In this document: in pieces, positions 7,324-16,583 of the stretch
Numbering within the stretch: the first letter of the stretch is position 1
Layout of the letters: the number at the start of each line of letters is the position of its first letter
Assembly (NCBI GenBank): GCA_015075275.1
Contig: JABTUU010000001.1
Span: 310,001 to 374,000, forward strand
Direction: 5' to 3'
DNA: 64,000 nt
DNA from: Anaerolineales bacterium
GTDB lineage: Bacteria > Chloroflexota > Anaerolineae > Anaerolineales > Villigracilaceae
Made by a program: the position numbers and the translations under genes
Notes under the pieces: generated by a model
Database searches by the model: none
Told to the model about the DNA's origin: nothing
What the model saw: the letters and a program-made list of their open reading frames with translations, nothing else

Positions 7324-9390
7324 CTACTTCGCCGCGCCGGCTTCGTGGATTTGCCGGCTCGCTTTTACGACGGCGCGCTCACGGTCTTTTTCGGGCCATG
7401 CTGCGATGGCAATGCCCGCAAAGAAGAGCAGGCTGCCCATCCATAACCAATTGACCAGCGGATTGACGTAAATTTTGAATGTCGCGCCGCTGGCGGAGGC
7501 GGGCTCCCAATTGACAAGCAGGATGTATAAGTCGTCTTTCATTGTAGCGCGTTGACCGGGAATGGTCATAGCTTGTTGCGCATCCCAGTAGTAGTCAATG
7601 CGCGGGTGCAGGTTGCCGAGAAATTGCCCGTTTTGATAAATGCCGACGACGGCGCGCGTCACTTCCCGTCCATCTGGGCCGGTGAAGCGGGCGATGTCTT
7701 GATATTGCATATCGTATCCGCCGAGGCTCATCCGCTGATTGATTTCAAGCGTGCCTTGCGTCTCGATTTGGAAGAGCTCGATGCCGAGGATGCCGATCGC
7801 CATGAGCGCGATGCTTAAATGGACGAGGTAGCCGCCATAGCGCCGGCGGTCGCGTTTGGTCAGGTTTGATAACGCGGCGAGGAAGTTTTCATGCTTGCTT
7901 TTTTGTCTTGCGCGCGCGCCACGCCAATATTCATAAACGGTGATGGAGACAACAAAGGCAACGAGGAAGAAGCCGGTCAACGCGTAGGCGTTTCGTGTGT
8001 AGAATGCGTAGAGTGCGAGAGTTATCGCAACGGCGACGACGGCGGGCTTCCATAGCGCGCGCCCGAGCGTTTTCAGCGTGGAGTGTCCCCATGCGGAGAG
8101 CGGCGCGATTCCCATCAGGAATAATAACGCGGCGAACAGCGGACCTGTCGCCCGCTCGTAGAACGGAGGACCGACGGTCACTTTGGAGCCGGTGAACAGT
8201 TCGGAAGTCAGCGGGTAGATGACGCCCCAGAAGCATACGACTAGAACGCTCATAAATAATAAATTATTGAAGAGGAACAGCGCCTCGCGCGAGAGCAGAG
8301 ATTTCATCTCCGTTTCGGCTTTGAGGCTGCCCCAACGATGGAGGAGAAGCGCGACGGAGGCAACGAACGTGACGATGATGTATCCGAAGAACAGCGGCCC
8401 AATGGCGCTTTGCGCGAACGCATGCACCGACGATAGCACACCGGAGCGCGTCAGAAACGTGCCGAAAATAACGAGGTCGTAGGTTAAGATGATTAACAGC
8501 ATGTTCCAATGCTTCAACATGCCGCGCTTTTCCTGAATCATAACTGAATGCAGGAAAGCGGTGCCGGTTAGCCAAGGCATGAACGCGGCGATCTCGACCG
8601 GGTCCCAACCCCAATAGCCGCCCCAGCCCAACACATCGTACGCCCAACGTCCGCCGAACACGAGACCGAAGGTGAGGAACAGCCACGCCCACAATGCCCA
8701 ACGACGCGTAATGCGAATCCAGCGATCGTCTGTTCGTCCGGTGATCAGCGCCGCGATGGCGAATGCGAACGGGATCACGAAGGAGACGAAGCCGAGGTAC
8801 AGTAGAGGCGGATGCGCCACCATGCCGGGATGTCGCAATAATGGATTGAGTCCGCGCCCATCTTCGGGTGTGAAGAGCATACTGTTCGCCGGTTGAAAGA
8901 AGTACGCGCCCACTCCGTCGGAGGTTTGGTAGAACATCTTGAATGGATTTTCAAAGAAGGCGGTCATGCCCAGGAAGAACGCGAGCGTAAAGCACGAGAC
9001 GAGGATAACCCAGGGGAGGAACTCGCGGTCGCGTTCCCAATTACGGAGAGTCGCCAGCGATGCAAATGCGGACATGAGCCACGACCAGAATAGCAGCGAC
9101 CCGGCTTGTCCACCCCACCAAGCTGTCACTTTAAGGTAGGTGGGCATCGAGCGGCTGGTCACTTGATAGACGAATTGCACCTCGAAATGATTATTGACGA
9201 GCAGATAGATCAATAAGGCGGAGGCGAGCGTGATCAGCGGAAAAGTCAGCAACATGGCGCGGCGCGCGCTTTCGACCATAGACGCTGCGCGCTGAGGGGC
9301 TTCTCGCTTTGAGAGCGCGGAGGTTAGCGTTGCATAAAGAGTGACAAAAAAAGCAATTAATAAAATACCGAATCCAAAATGTGCGATCAT
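7324..9390 (-). CDS. ccmF: Cytochrome c heme lyase subunit CcmF
   Basis: A 688-residue polytopic protein with about 14-15 hydrophobic spans and the heme-handling WWD motif WGGYWGWDPVEIAAFMPW. Conserved surrounding segments include HPPLLYLGFV and RSGVLSSVHAF. CcmF accepts heme from holo-CcmE and joins it to the apocytochrome with CcmH. The length is near the family norm of about 650 residues. The gene follows ccmE after a 61-base gap that holds a strong hairpin. Confidence 0.96.
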   Translation of the reverse strand: MIAHFGFGILLIAFFVTLYATLTSALSKREAPQRAASMVESARRAMLLTFPLITLASALLIYLLVNNHFEVQFVYQVTSRSMPTYLKVTAWWGGQAGSLLFWSWLMSAFASLATLRNWERDREFLPWVILVSCFTLAFFLGMTAFFENPFKMFYQTSDGVGAYFFQPANSMLFTPEDGRGLNPLLRHPGMVAHPPLLYLGFVSFVIPFAFAIAALITGRTDDRWIRITRRWALWAWLFLTFGLVFGGRWAYDVLGWGGYWGWDPVEIAAFMPWLTGTAFLHSVMIQEKRGMLKHWNMLLIILTYDLVIFGTFLTRSGVLSSVHAFAQSAIGPLFFGYIIVTFVASVALLLHRWGSLKAETEMKSLLSREALFLFNNLLFMSVLVVCFWGVIYPLTSELFTGSKVTVGPPFYERATGPLFAALLFLMGIAPLSAWGHSTLKTLGRALWKPAVVAVAITLALYAFYTRNAYALTGFFLVAFVVSITVYEYWRGARARQKSKHENFLAALSNLTKRDRRRYGGYLVHLSIALMAIGILGIELFQIETQGTLEINQRMSLGGYDMQYQDIARFTGPDGREVTRAVVGIYQNGQFLGNLHPRIDYYWDAQQAMTIPGQRATMKDDLYILLVNWEPASASGATFKIYVNPLVNWLWMGSLLFFAGIAIAAWPEKDRERAVVKASRQIHEAGAAK

Positions 9391-9408
9391 TGAATTTCCT
9401 TAAAATAT

Positions 9409-9450
9409 CGAAAGCCAGACAGGCCGTCTTCTCGACCTGTCTGGCTTTCG
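9409..9450 (-). terminator. 15-bp perfect hairpin between ccmE and ccmF
   Basis: Bases 9409-9423 and 9436-9450 are perfect inverted copies around a 12-base loop. In the minus-strand transcript the hairpin begins one base after the ccmE stop and is followed by ATATTTTAAGG, a weak T-run. It is likely a partial terminator or an mRNA processing/stability element giving more ccmE than downstream message. Confidence 0.6.
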
Positions 9451-9451
9451 A

Positions 9452-9931
9452 TTAATTATTAGTCTGCTGCGGTATAGCTTCTTCGTACCGAGTGGGGCAC
9501 TTCAACAGCAATTCGTCCGCGTGGAAGATCCCGTCTTCGCCGAGCGACCCGGTTATGATGGCTTGCGCTTCATGCTTGAGCAAATCGGGTTTAACGCCCA
9601 CGTACATGACGGTCATGCGCGCGCGCGAAGGATCGGTCGTCGCTTCGTGCAGGGCTTTGGCGAGCCCGCCTTCGTCTTCGAGTTCGGCTTGGTCTGCCGG
9701 AACATGCGCCACGTCGAAGGTCAGTGTGAGCGTTTGCGGGTCGTATTGGATCGTGTCGCCGATCACTGCGCCTGAAACGCGCAGGTTCTTATTCATCGCC
9801 TCCGCGCCTTTTGCTTTGAGCTCATCAACTGTCATAAAATATTGCGCCGCGCCTGTCGTCGCACTGGCGATCAAATATACCACTGCGGCGAGGATCAAAA
9901 AGCCGCCGATGACGAACTTGTTAATTTTCAT
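9452..9931 (-). CDS. ccmE: Heme chaperone CcmE, CxxxY type
   Basis: A 159-residue protein from the ATG at 9931, chosen because GGGAGAGA precedes it; an upstream ATG at 9979 has no such site. An N-terminal span (about 6-24) anchors a beta-barrel domain. The C-terminal heme site reads LLLKCPTRYEE: Cys145-Pro-Thr-Arg-Tyr149 replaces the usual HxxxY. CxxxY CcmE proteins are known from archaea and some deltaproteobacteria, where the heme-binding His is replaced by Cys. CcmE carries heme from CcmC to CcmF. As the first gene of the operon it sets the transcript start. Confidence 0.93.
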   Translation of the reverse strand: MKINKFVIGGFLILAAVVYLIASATTGAAQYFMTVDELKAKGAEAMNKNLRVSGAVIGDTIQYDPQTLTLTFDVAHVPADQAELEDEGGLAKALHEATTDPSRARMTVMYVGVKPDLLKHEAQAIITGSLGEDGIFHADELLLKCPTRYEEAIPQQTNN

Positions 9932-10077
9932 GGATTCTCTCCCTGTCGAATTGTGAATGCTGACATCTCTAGTCCACATTGATTCTACATGGCGAGATTA
10001 ACAAGGCGTGAGAATATAGGCGGATGAAAGTTACATAGATTTTCCTAATTTGTCATAACGGCGTTCTTGCGTGATCG

Positions 10078-11058
10078 TCAATCGTCGTCTTCTTTTTTCA
10101 TTCCGAAGATTCCCTCGATCTGCCCCATGACCTTGGGCGTGAGCTTGGAAACGTACGCAGCGGCTTTCAAGTTTTCGCGCAATTGTTCGATGCGGCTCGC
10201 GCCCAAGATAACCGTACTAACATTGGGATTCTTAAGACACCAAGCGATGGATAATTGCGAGAGGGCGCAGCCTACGCTTTTCGCGACCGATTGCAGCGCG
10301 CGGACTTTGGCAAGGCGCTCTTTATCCTTCATCTGCTTTTGAAGCCAGGTATATTCTCTTAGGCTGGCGCGGCTGCCTTTCGGGATTCCTTTCAGGTATT
10401 TACCCGTCAACATGCCTGAAGCCAGCGGACTCCAAATCGTCGCGCCGTATCCGTGATCTCGAAATATGCGCGCATATTCTTTTTCAAAACGCTTGCGTGC
10501 AAGCAGGTTGTATTCTGGCTGCTCGGTGACCGGTTTATGTAAGTGATGTTTTTCCGCAATACGAAGCGCTTCGACGATCTCATCCGCGCTCCATTCAGAC
10601 GTGCCCCAATACAGCGCCTTGCCCCATTCGATAATATTGTGCATCGCCCAAACCGTCTCCTCGATGGGCGTGGTCTTGTCGGCGCGATGACAGTAGATCA
10701 GGTCTACATAATCAAGCTGCAGACGGGCGAGCGAACCATTGACGCCCTCGATCAATCGCTTACGATTTAAAGTGTTTCTTTCGTTTACGCCGCGGTGCAG
10801 CCCCCAATAGAATTTTGTAGAGACCAAATAACTGCCGCGTCTCCAATTCAAGCGTTTCAACGCCGCGCCCATGATCTCTTCCGACTTTCCCCACGCGTAA
10901 TTTTCAGCGTTGTCGAAAAAATTAACGCCCGCATCGTACGCCGTCGCCATCATTTCCACCGCCGCGTCCACGTCCACTTGTTCGTTGAACGTGACCCACG
11001 ACCCAAGCGAAAGTTCGCTCACGCGAATCCCCGTTCGCCCCAAATGACGATAATTCAT
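10078..11058 (-). CDS. Aldo/keto reductase, K+ channel beta-subunit/YghZ-like group
   Basis: A 326-residue TIM-barrel NADPH-dependent oxidoreductase. The catalytic tetrad is visible: Asp49 and Tyr54 in [10 protein letters not shown], Lys82 in STKFYWG, His124 in YCHRAD. The start [19 protein letters not shown] and the [11 protein letters not shown] box place it with the AKR6 group (shaker-beta and YghZ-like). These reduce aldehydes or methylglyoxal-type substrates; the substrate here is unknown. GGAGTCGGCA precedes the start. It is monocistronic and divergent from the LysM lipoprotein gene. Confidence 0.93.
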   Translation of the reverse strand: MNYRHLGRTGIRVSELSLGSWVTFNEQVDVDAAVEMMATAYDAGVNFFDNAENYAWGKSEEIMGAALKRLNWRRGSYLVSTKFYWGLHRGVNERNTLNRKRLIEGVNGSLARLQLDYVDLIYCHRADKTTPIEETVWAMHNIIEWGKALYWGTSEWSADEIVEALRIAEKHHLHKPVTEQPEYNLLARKRFEKEYARIFRDHGYGATIWSPLASGMLTGKYLKGIPKGSRASLREYTWLQKQMKDKERLAKVRALQSVAKSVGCALSQLSIAWCLKNPNVSTVILGASRIEQLRENLKAAAYVSKLTPKVMGQIEGIFGMKKEDDD

Positions 11059-11089
11059 TGCCGACTCCTTATTGCAAATTTGCTTCCAT

Positions 11090-11095
11090 TATAAT
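11090..11095 (+). promoter_or_regulatory. -10 element giving a leaderless transcript
   Basis: TATAAT lies exactly six bases before the ATG at 11102, so the predicted +1 is the A of the start codon. No Shine-Dalgarno sequence is present and no good -35 is seen at 16-18 bases. Confidence 0.6.
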
Positions 11096-11101
11096 CTCCT
11101 C

Positions 11102-12037
11102 ATGTGTCGTTTCCTCTTTCTTTTTGCCTCTTTCCTTCTCTTGACGTCGTGCGCGCCCCAGCAGGCGGATTCAACCTCTCAGCCAATTCGGCTTACTCCA
11201 TTTTTGACTTCTACCTCAGCCCCGCTTCCAACGCCCTTCGGCTTGGTCGCTCCGATTACGCCTCTGCCCAGCCCGACGCCTTTTACCTATGTTATACAAA
11301 AAAATGATACGTTAAGCGAGATCGCCGAACGATTCGGCGTTTCGATTGACGACTTGCAGGCTGCCAACCCTCAAATCTCTGCGAATGCCATGCCGATCGG
11401 CGAAGTTCTGCTCATTCCCAGCAACTCGAACAACCTCTCTGGCGAGTCGACTCCAACGCCCGCGCCGCTTACGCTTGAGCAGAGCGAATGTTACCCAACG
11501 GTGGACGGCGGTGTGTGGTGCTTTATCCTTGTTCGCAACGATTCTCTCGACTTGATCGAAAATGTCAGCGCGCAAATAACCTTAATTGATGCAAACGGTG
11601 CGGCGTTCGCCGCACAAACGGCTTTTCTTATGCTGGATATTTTGCCCCCAAATACGTCTCTGCCTGTAATGACATTCTTTCCCAACGCGCCATTCGATGC
11701 GAAACCCCAAGCGCAAATCCTTACCGCAATTCAAGCGCTGTCGAACGATGGGCGATATATTTTGACGACGACGAACAATACGCTCATACAGGTTGATGCG
11801 GGAGGGCATAGCGCGCAAGTGAGCGGTTTGATCTTATCGCAGGATCAAACGGTTGTTGCGAATCAAATCTGGGTGGCGGCGACGGCTTATGACGATGTGG
11901 GGCGCATTGTCGGAGTCCGCAGATGGGAAGCGCGCGCGAGCCTGCCGCCGGGCGGAAGTCTGCCGTTTCAATTTCTGATTTCGAGCGCAGGCGGACGAAT
12001 TGCGCGCGTTGAATTTGTAGTGGAGGCGCGCCCTTAA
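11102..12037 (+). CDS. LysM-domain lipoprotein
   Basis: A 311-residue protein from the ATG at 11102. An in-frame upstream start at 11072 would spoil the signal peptide. The lipobox is LLLTSC (Cys17). A Pro/Thr/Ser linker leads to one LysM domain (about 62-107: YVIQKNDTLSEIAERFGVS ... GEVLLIPS) that should bind peptidoglycan or another GlcNAc polymer. The remaining 200 residues are a beta-rich domain resembling FxLYD-type folds (SDNLIENVSA-like strands); no enzyme motif is visible. It is probably exported and cell-surface attached. The gene stands alone and is converging on the solute-binding protein gene. Confidence 0.85.
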   Translation: MCRFLFLFASFLLLTSCAPQQADSTSQPIRLTPFLTSTSAPLPTPFGLVAPITPLPSPTPFTYVIQKNDTLSEIAERFGVSIDDLQAANPQISANAMPIGEVLLIPSNSNNLSGESTPTPAPLTLEQSECYPTVDGGVWCFILVRNDSLDLIENVSAQITLIDANGAAFAAQTAFLMLDILPPNTSLPVMTFFPNAPFDAKPQAQILTAIQALSNDGRYILTTTNNTLIQVDAGGHSAQVSGLILSQDQTVVANQIWVAATAYDDVGRIVGVRRWEARASLPPGGSLPFQFLISSAGGRIARVEFVVEARP

Positions 12038-12061
12038 TTTTTCTTATCGTAAAGAGCGCGA

Positions 12062-12096
12062 AGCCCGCAAAGAAACTCTACTCATCTTTGCGGGCT
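12062..12096. terminator. Bidirectional terminator hairpin
   Basis: A perfect 12-bp stem (12062-12073 with 12085-12096) around an 11-base loop sits between the convergent LysM lipoprotein and solute-binding protein genes. T-runs are weak on both sides. Confidence 0.7.
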
Positions 12097-12108
12097 CCAC
12101 GGTAAGAA

Positions 12109-13692
12109 TTATTTGCCTTCGAGCCACATATAGCGTTCGATCGGAATATCAATCGGCGTGAAGACGTAACCTTTTACATACGGTTTGACCAGTTGATACG
12201 AAAGCGAATGAACGGTGAATAGCGCTGCCGCGTCGTTTACGATGAGCCGCTCGGCTTGCTGGTACATTCCAATGCGTTTGGTTACATCGCGTTCCACGCG
12301 CGCGGCTTCGAGCAGCGCGTCGAGCTCAGGGCTCGAGTAGCCGCCGTTGTTTTGTGGCGAGCCGCTATGGAACAGCACGTCGGCGAAATTTTCAGGGTCG
12401 GGGTAGTCGGCGCACCAGCCGCCGTTGAAGAGTTGACCGTGATTGCCCGAATAGACTTGCTCGTAGTAATAATCGGGCTCGATGTTTTCGACTGTGATGG
12501 TCACGCTGAGATTTTGTTCCCACATTTCCGCCAAGGCAGAAACGTCTCCGCTAATGTAACTGCCGACGCCGTAGTTGGTGAAGATGACCGACGGCAAGCC
12601 TTGGGGTCCGCCGTATTTGGATTGCGCCAGCAACTGGCGCGCCTGCGCCGGATCGTAGGGCAATCCTTGCAGCGTCAGATCGAAGCCGGGCAGCGCCGGC
12701 GGATAGAGACCGGGCGCTGGCAGAGCGTGCCCATTCATAACCACGTCAATATATTTTTGGCGATCGAACGCCATTGTAAACGCTTGGCGGACATTGACGT
12801 CGTCGAAGGGCGGACGCGAAGAGTCAAAATTGACGAAACTTGTGCAGAGCGAAACACCGGTCAGCAGTTCGCGATGAAGCGGCTCGGTCGGGTCGGTGAA
12901 GCGATCCACCGAATAAACGTCGCTAATATCCACATCGCCGGTTTCATACATTCGCTGACTGACGCCCGAATAGAGTTGAAAAATAACGTAGGGAATGCTT
13001 GGCTTGCCGAGGTAGAAATCGGCGTTGGCTTCATAAATTATCGATTCGAAGCGTTTCCATTCGCGCAATTTATACGGTCCTGTTCCGTTCGGCGCGCGAT
13101 ACCATTCGTCGCCCGATTCTACGTTCTCGCGGTCAACGACAAACGAGGTGGGGTAGGTGAGTTTGGCTAGGAAGTAGGGCTTGGGCGCGTCTATCGTGAC
13201 CTGTAAAGTGTGGTCGTCCACTACGGTCAACCCGGAGATGTGATCCGCCGTCCCAGCGTTCATCTCGCGCACGCCGACGATGTCGCCGAGATAAGTCAGC
13301 GCTGTGTCTGAAGCGATCGCTGGGCTGGCGGCGCGCTCCCATGAATAGACGACGTCTTGCGCCGTAACAGCGCGCCCGTTATGGAACTTTGCGTTCGTTC
13401 GTAAATGAAAAACGTACACTGTCCCATCGGGGTTGACGTTCCAACTTTCGGCGAGATCGGGGATAAGATTTAAATTCGGGTCGAAGGAGACGAGCCCGCT
13501 GAAGAGCAGTTTGTCGCCGGAGCCGTGCGTGGTTGCGGGATCGTAATCGCGCGGGTTGGTGGATTCGCCGCCGGCGAGTACGAGCGCTTGTTCGAAGGGA
13601 ACGCTCGTTTGCGCCACAGCGCGTTTTGGCGCGGAAATCCCAACAGCGATTAAGGCAAACAGGCAAAAGGTGCGAAGAGTTTTATTGTTCAT
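12109..13692 (-). CDS. ABC transporter solute-binding protein, family 5 (peptide type)
   Basis: A 527-residue protein with a Sec signal peptide ending near KRAVA. It has the SBP_bac_5 pattern: early SGLVSFDPNLNLIPDLAESW, then HDVVYSWE-like YSWERAASP, and PPFDDVNVRQAFTMAFDRQ. These proteins deliver peptides, nickel or sugars to ABC importers. No lipobox is seen, which is unusual for a cell with one membrane, and no permease or ATPase gene is nearby. It overlaps the upstream peptidase gene by 11 bases, so the two are probably co-expressed. Confidence 0.9.
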   Translation of the reverse strand: MNNKTLRTFCLFALIAVGISAPKRAVAQTSVPFEQALVLAGGESTNPRDYDPATTHGSGDKLLFSGLVSFDPNLNLIPDLAESWNVNPDGTVYVFHLRTNAKFHNGRAVTAQDVVYSWERAASPAIASDTALTYLGDIVGVREMNAGTADHISGLTVVDDHTLQVTIDAPKPYFLAKLTYPTSFVVDRENVESGDEWYRAPNGTGPYKLREWKRFESIIYEANADFYLGKPSIPYVIFQLYSGVSQRMYETGDVDISDVYSVDRFTDPTEPLHRELLTGVSLCTSFVNFDSSRPPFDDVNVRQAFTMAFDRQKYIDVVMNGHALPAPGLYPPALPGFDLTLQGLPYDPAQARQLLAQSKYGGPQGLPSVIFTNYGVGSYISGDVSALAEMWEQNLSVTITVENIEPDYYYEQVYSGNHGQLFNGGWCADYPDPENFADVLFHSGSPQNNGGYSSPELDALLEAARVERDVTKRIGMYQQAERLIVNDAAALFTVHSLSYQLVKPYVKGYVFTPIDIPIERYMWLEGK

Positions 13693-15058
13693 GTTGACCT
13701 TTCGATTTCTGATTTCCGAAGCGGGCGATGAAACCGAGGATGACGACGCCCGCGAGCAGCATGAACAGACAACAGAATCCTAACAGGATCAATGTCAAAG
13801 AAAGCGGCGGACCCGAGGTGTATTCTGGCGGCGTGGGCGTGGCGAGCGAACCTGAGTATGAAGTTGGGATTGGCGTGCCGAGGTTGCCGCCGGGTTGATT
13901 TCCTGAGATCGGAGCGATGGTTGGGACGTAAGTTGGCGTGGGCTGCGCGGTTGGTTGCGCGGAAACCGTGCGCGGTTTGGCGCCGATGGATTTACGCCAT
14001 GCGTCTTCCAGCCCTTCTATGTTAAAGCTATAAATTTGTTGCAACGCTTCGTCAACCGTCAAACCGTTGCGCAGCGAAGCGAGGAGTTCGGTTATCTTTG
14101 CTTGTCCGTAGGTTTCGATGAGAAATTTTACGAGACTATACGATTGACTGTACGAGAGGTAGGCTTTGTCAGACGCTTCGGAAAAGCCCGCGCTGAGCGA
14201 TCGAACGCTCAACAGTGTGTCGTTCTTAATCGCGTTGTTAAACTGCGCTTGCGACGCTGAATCGAGTTTGCCTTCGCTGTATACGGCGAGCCCTTCATTA
14301 AGCCAAGTTGGCACATCGCCCAAGCAGGTGAATGTGAGATGCCCGACGAGGACGTGCGTCAGTTCGTGGACAATTGTCACGCGTCCCCAAGCGAGATCGC
14401 CTTCTGAAATACCGAGGATGACAATATCCTGTTCGGGGAAAGCCATCCCGCCGGTCCAGGCTGGTTCGTAGAGGACGGCGTCGCGCAGGTCGTTCGTGCT
14501 GCCATAGATGTAAATGTCAATTGGCGTTTTAGCGGCTAGCCCCGATTGAGTCTCGTTGAACTTGAGTCCGTTTTGCGCGGCGCTTAGCAAGTCGCGGGCA
14601 AACGACTCGTTGCCTCGATACCAGTGGAGGTTGATCAGCCCTTCGCTGAGCGTTTTCCACTTGTGATCGTCGTCGAGCCATGTAGCGGTTTTTGTTTCGC
14701 TGATGGTTTCGTTGCCATTAGCATCGGTCGCGCGCCAGCGCCAGTAGATTTGCGCGCCCGCTGGGAGCGATCCGCTTTGGCGCATTTCCCATGTCCACTC
14801 AACGTTGACGCTTTTGCCCGGCGTAAATTGAGGGAATGCTTTGGCGATCACATCGCCGCAGGTCTGTTGCTCGTTGCCGTACTCAAGCACGACCGATCGG
14901 ATTTCCGAATCGCTCGTGATCGTCGCGCGGAAGACGGCATTGTTAGGGAAATCGAAAGCGACTTGGTTGTTCGATACGTTTGCTTGGGCGGCGGCAAACG
15001 CCTGAGTTGGAAAGAGTAGGCTGACCGTGAGAAGAAGCGCGAAGATTTTCGTCTGCAT
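13682..15058 (-). CDS. Membrane-anchored peptidase MA-like metalloprotease
   Basis: A 458-residue protein from the ATG at 15058, preceded by GGAGG. Longer in-frame starts run into the divergent promoter. A signal peptide (ends near AFAAA) is followed by a beta-rich region, then a gluzincin core with HELTH (231-235) and the third ligand in WLNEGLAVYSEG. After a Pro/Thr-rich linker comes a C-terminal membrane span (about residues 425-448) and a short charged tail. It is probably an outward-facing zinc protease. Its overlap with the downstream solute-binding protein gene suggests a link to peptide processing or uptake, which is inference. Confidence 0.85.
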   Translation of the reverse strand: MQTKIFALLLTVSLLFPTQAFAAAQANVSNNQVAFDFPNNAVFRATITSDSEIRSVVLEYGNEQQTCGDVIAKAFPQFTPGKSVNVEWTWEMRQSGSLPAGAQIYWRWRATDANGNETISETKTATWLDDDHKWKTLSEGLINLHWYRGNESFARDLLSAAQNGLKFNETQSGLAAKTPIDIYIYGSTNDLRDAVLYEPAWTGGMAFPEQDIVILGISEGDLAWGRVTIVHELTHVLVGHLTFTCLGDVPTWLNEGLAVYSEGKLDSASQAQFNNAIKNDTLLSVRSLSAGFSEASDKAYLSYSQSYSLVKFLIETYGQAKITELLASLRNGLTVDEALQQIYSFNIEGLEDAWRKSIGAKPRTVSAQPTAQPTPTYVPTIAPISGNQPGGNLGTPIPTSYSGSLATPTPPEYTSGPPLSLTLILLGFCCLFMLLAGVVILGFIARFGNQKSKGQHEQ

Positions 15059-15125
15059 AAACAACCTCCGAGATTGATTTTGTAAGTGTATCATTTGCGC
15101 CCGTTTTGGCGAATAGGATATTGGT

Positions 15126-15154
15126 TTGACGCTCGCTATCCTTGCATGTATAAT
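15126..15154 (+). promoter_or_regulatory. Sigma70-type promoter
   Basis: TTGACG (15126-15131), a 17-base spacer and TATAAT (15149-15154). The predicted start is near 15161. It opens the DUF4388/GTPase gene series. Confidence 0.8.
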
Positions 15155-15162
15155 CGTTCCAT

Positions 15163-15178
15163 CTTCCCAATAGGGAAG
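15163..15178 (+). promoter_or_regulatory. Hairpin at the very 5' end of the transcript, followed by TTTTATT
   Basis: CTTCCC/GGGAAG with an AATA loop begins about two bases after the predicted start. It is followed by TTTTATT and then GAGG before the ATG at 15195. It could stabilise the 5' end. A terminator this close to the start is unlikely to act. Confidence 0.5.
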
Positions 15179-15194
15179 TTTTATTGAGGCAATT

Positions 15195-16001
15195 ATGGCG
15201 TTGCGCGGCAATCTGCGAGATTTTACAATCACTCAACTTCTTAACCTGATTAACCTAGCGTACAAGACCGGTACGCTAGTTGTTGAAGGGCCGGGCGGGC
15301 AGGCGTTTATTTCATTCCGCGAGGGGAAATTGGCGTATGCGCGTGTGGGACAAGACGATGGAAGCCTGGCGGCTGTGTTGCATAAAGCCAATAAATTAAC
15401 AGTCAATCAGTATCGCGCCATTGTGGAGCGCACCGGGAAGATCAGCGATAAGGAACTTGGGCTGTTGTTGATCAACGCAGGCTACCTGACGCAGGATGAA
15501 ATCCTTGCGAATCTTCAGGCGCATTTCACAGACGCGATTCGCCGTTTGTTTACTTGGGTGGAGGGTCTCTTCCGTTTCGAAAACGAGATGTTGCCGCCGG
15601 ATGATCGCATCAATGTGCGGCTGAACCTCGAAAACATCATTATCGAAGGTTCGCGTCAATTGCGCGAATGGGAACAATTGCAAGATGAAATTCCCAGCCT
15701 GGATATGGCTCTGAAGTTCACCGACCGTCCGCTGAAGAACCTCAACCTCAGCGTGGAAGAATGGCGCGTCGTTTCTTTCATCAATCCGAAGAATTCCATC
15801 AGCCAGATCGCGCGCACCAATAAGATGAGCGATTTGGATATACGGCGGATCGTTTATGGGTTATTGCAGGCTGGACTGGTGGAGATCGTGCGCCCAGAAG
15901 GGATGATCGTGCCGCAAAGCCCGAAGATGTTCCCGACGCAGGATAAAGAAGAGCAGAAATCGTTAGTGAATAAATTAATTGGGCGTATTCGCTCACTCTA
16001 A
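15195..16001 (+). CDS. DUF4388 domain protein
   Basis: A 268-residue cytoplasmic protein. The N-terminal half matches DUF4388 (PatA N-terminal type): ALRGNLRDFTITQLLNLINL, then GTLVVEGPGGQAFISFREGK. Residues about 175-235 form a winged-helix-like region (VVSFINPKNSISQIARTNKM followed by a recognition-helix-like DLDIRRIVYGLLQAGL). DUF4388 proteins are common beside small GTPases and two-component systems in gliding bacteria and Chloroflexi. Their molecular role is not settled. The next gene, 27 bases on, is a small GTPase, so a signalling partnership is likely. Confidence 0.85.
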   Translation: MALRGNLRDFTITQLLNLINLAYKTGTLVVEGPGGQAFISFREGKLAYARVGQDDGSLAAVLHKANKLTVNQYRAIVERTGKISDKELGLLLINAGYLTQDEILANLQAHFTDAIRRLFTWVEGLFRFENEMLPPDDRINVRLNLENIIIEGSRQLREWEQLQDEIPSLDMALKFTDRPLKNLNLSVEEWRVVSFINPKNSISQIARTNKMSDLDIRRIVYGLLQAGLVEIVRPEGMIVPQSPKMFPTQDKEEQKSLVNKLIGRIRSL

Positions 16002-16028
16002 TCGCATTGGCGGAAGGATTTATTGATT

Positions 16029-16559
16029 ATGCAAACGGTCAAAATGGTTGTCACAGGACCCTTTAGCGCAGGCAAGACAGAATTCATTCAATCGGTCAGC
16101 GAGATTGACGTTGTCTCGACCGAGCGCAGAATTTCCAACGCAGCCGAGCGCTCCGTGAAAGAAGCGACTACGGTCGCTATGGATTTCGGCCGCATTACAG
16201 TAAATGAAGACCTCGTCTTATATCTGTTTGGTACGCCGGGTCAAAAACGCTTCGATTTTATGTGGGAGATCCTTTCAGAAGGAATGCTGGGCTTTATCGT
16301 GATGGTAGACAGCGCCCGCCCGGAAACCTTCCGCGAAGCGCGCTCCATCCTTGAAACCTTCCGCGCCTACGCGCCTACCCCTTATGTGGTGGCGGCGAAT
16401 AAGCAAGACGCAGAAGACGCATGGGATATGGACGATATGCGCCACGCCTTAAGACTGGACAATAATGTGAAGTTATTGCCCTGCATCGCCACCGATAAAG
16501 AGAAAGTGAAGAGCATTCTGATCGAATTGCTCACCAGCGTCTTAAGCGAACTGAAATAG
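16029..16559 (+). CDS. Ras-like small GTPase
   Basis: A 176-residue P-loop GTPase. The Walker A/G1 motif is GPFSAGKTEFIQ. A G3-like LFGTPGQKRF replaces DxxGQ, as in the MglA/Arf-like bacterial group. The G4 box is NKQD. The ATG at 16029 has GGAAGG 11 bases ahead; a TTG at 16023 is an alternative. MglA relatives act as polarity or signalling switches. It sits between the DUF4388 gene and a hydrolase gene, and no obvious GAP (MglB/roadblock) gene is visible in the window. Confidence 0.9.
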   Translation: MQTVKMVVTGPFSAGKTEFIQSVSEIDVVSTERRISNAAERSVKEATTVAMDFGRITVNEDLVLYLFGTPGQKRFDFMWEILSEGMLGFIVMVDSARPETFREARSILETFRAYAPTPYVVAANKQDAEDAWDMDDMRHALRLDNNVKLLPCIATDKEKVKSILIELLTSVLSELK

Positions 16560-16583
16560 CGCTTTAGCGACCGCCGTATAGTC

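Noticed and set aside
12256..13170. A 304-codon open frame on the plus strand
   Set aside because: It is antisense to the solute-binding protein gene, shows no domain and has no start signal.
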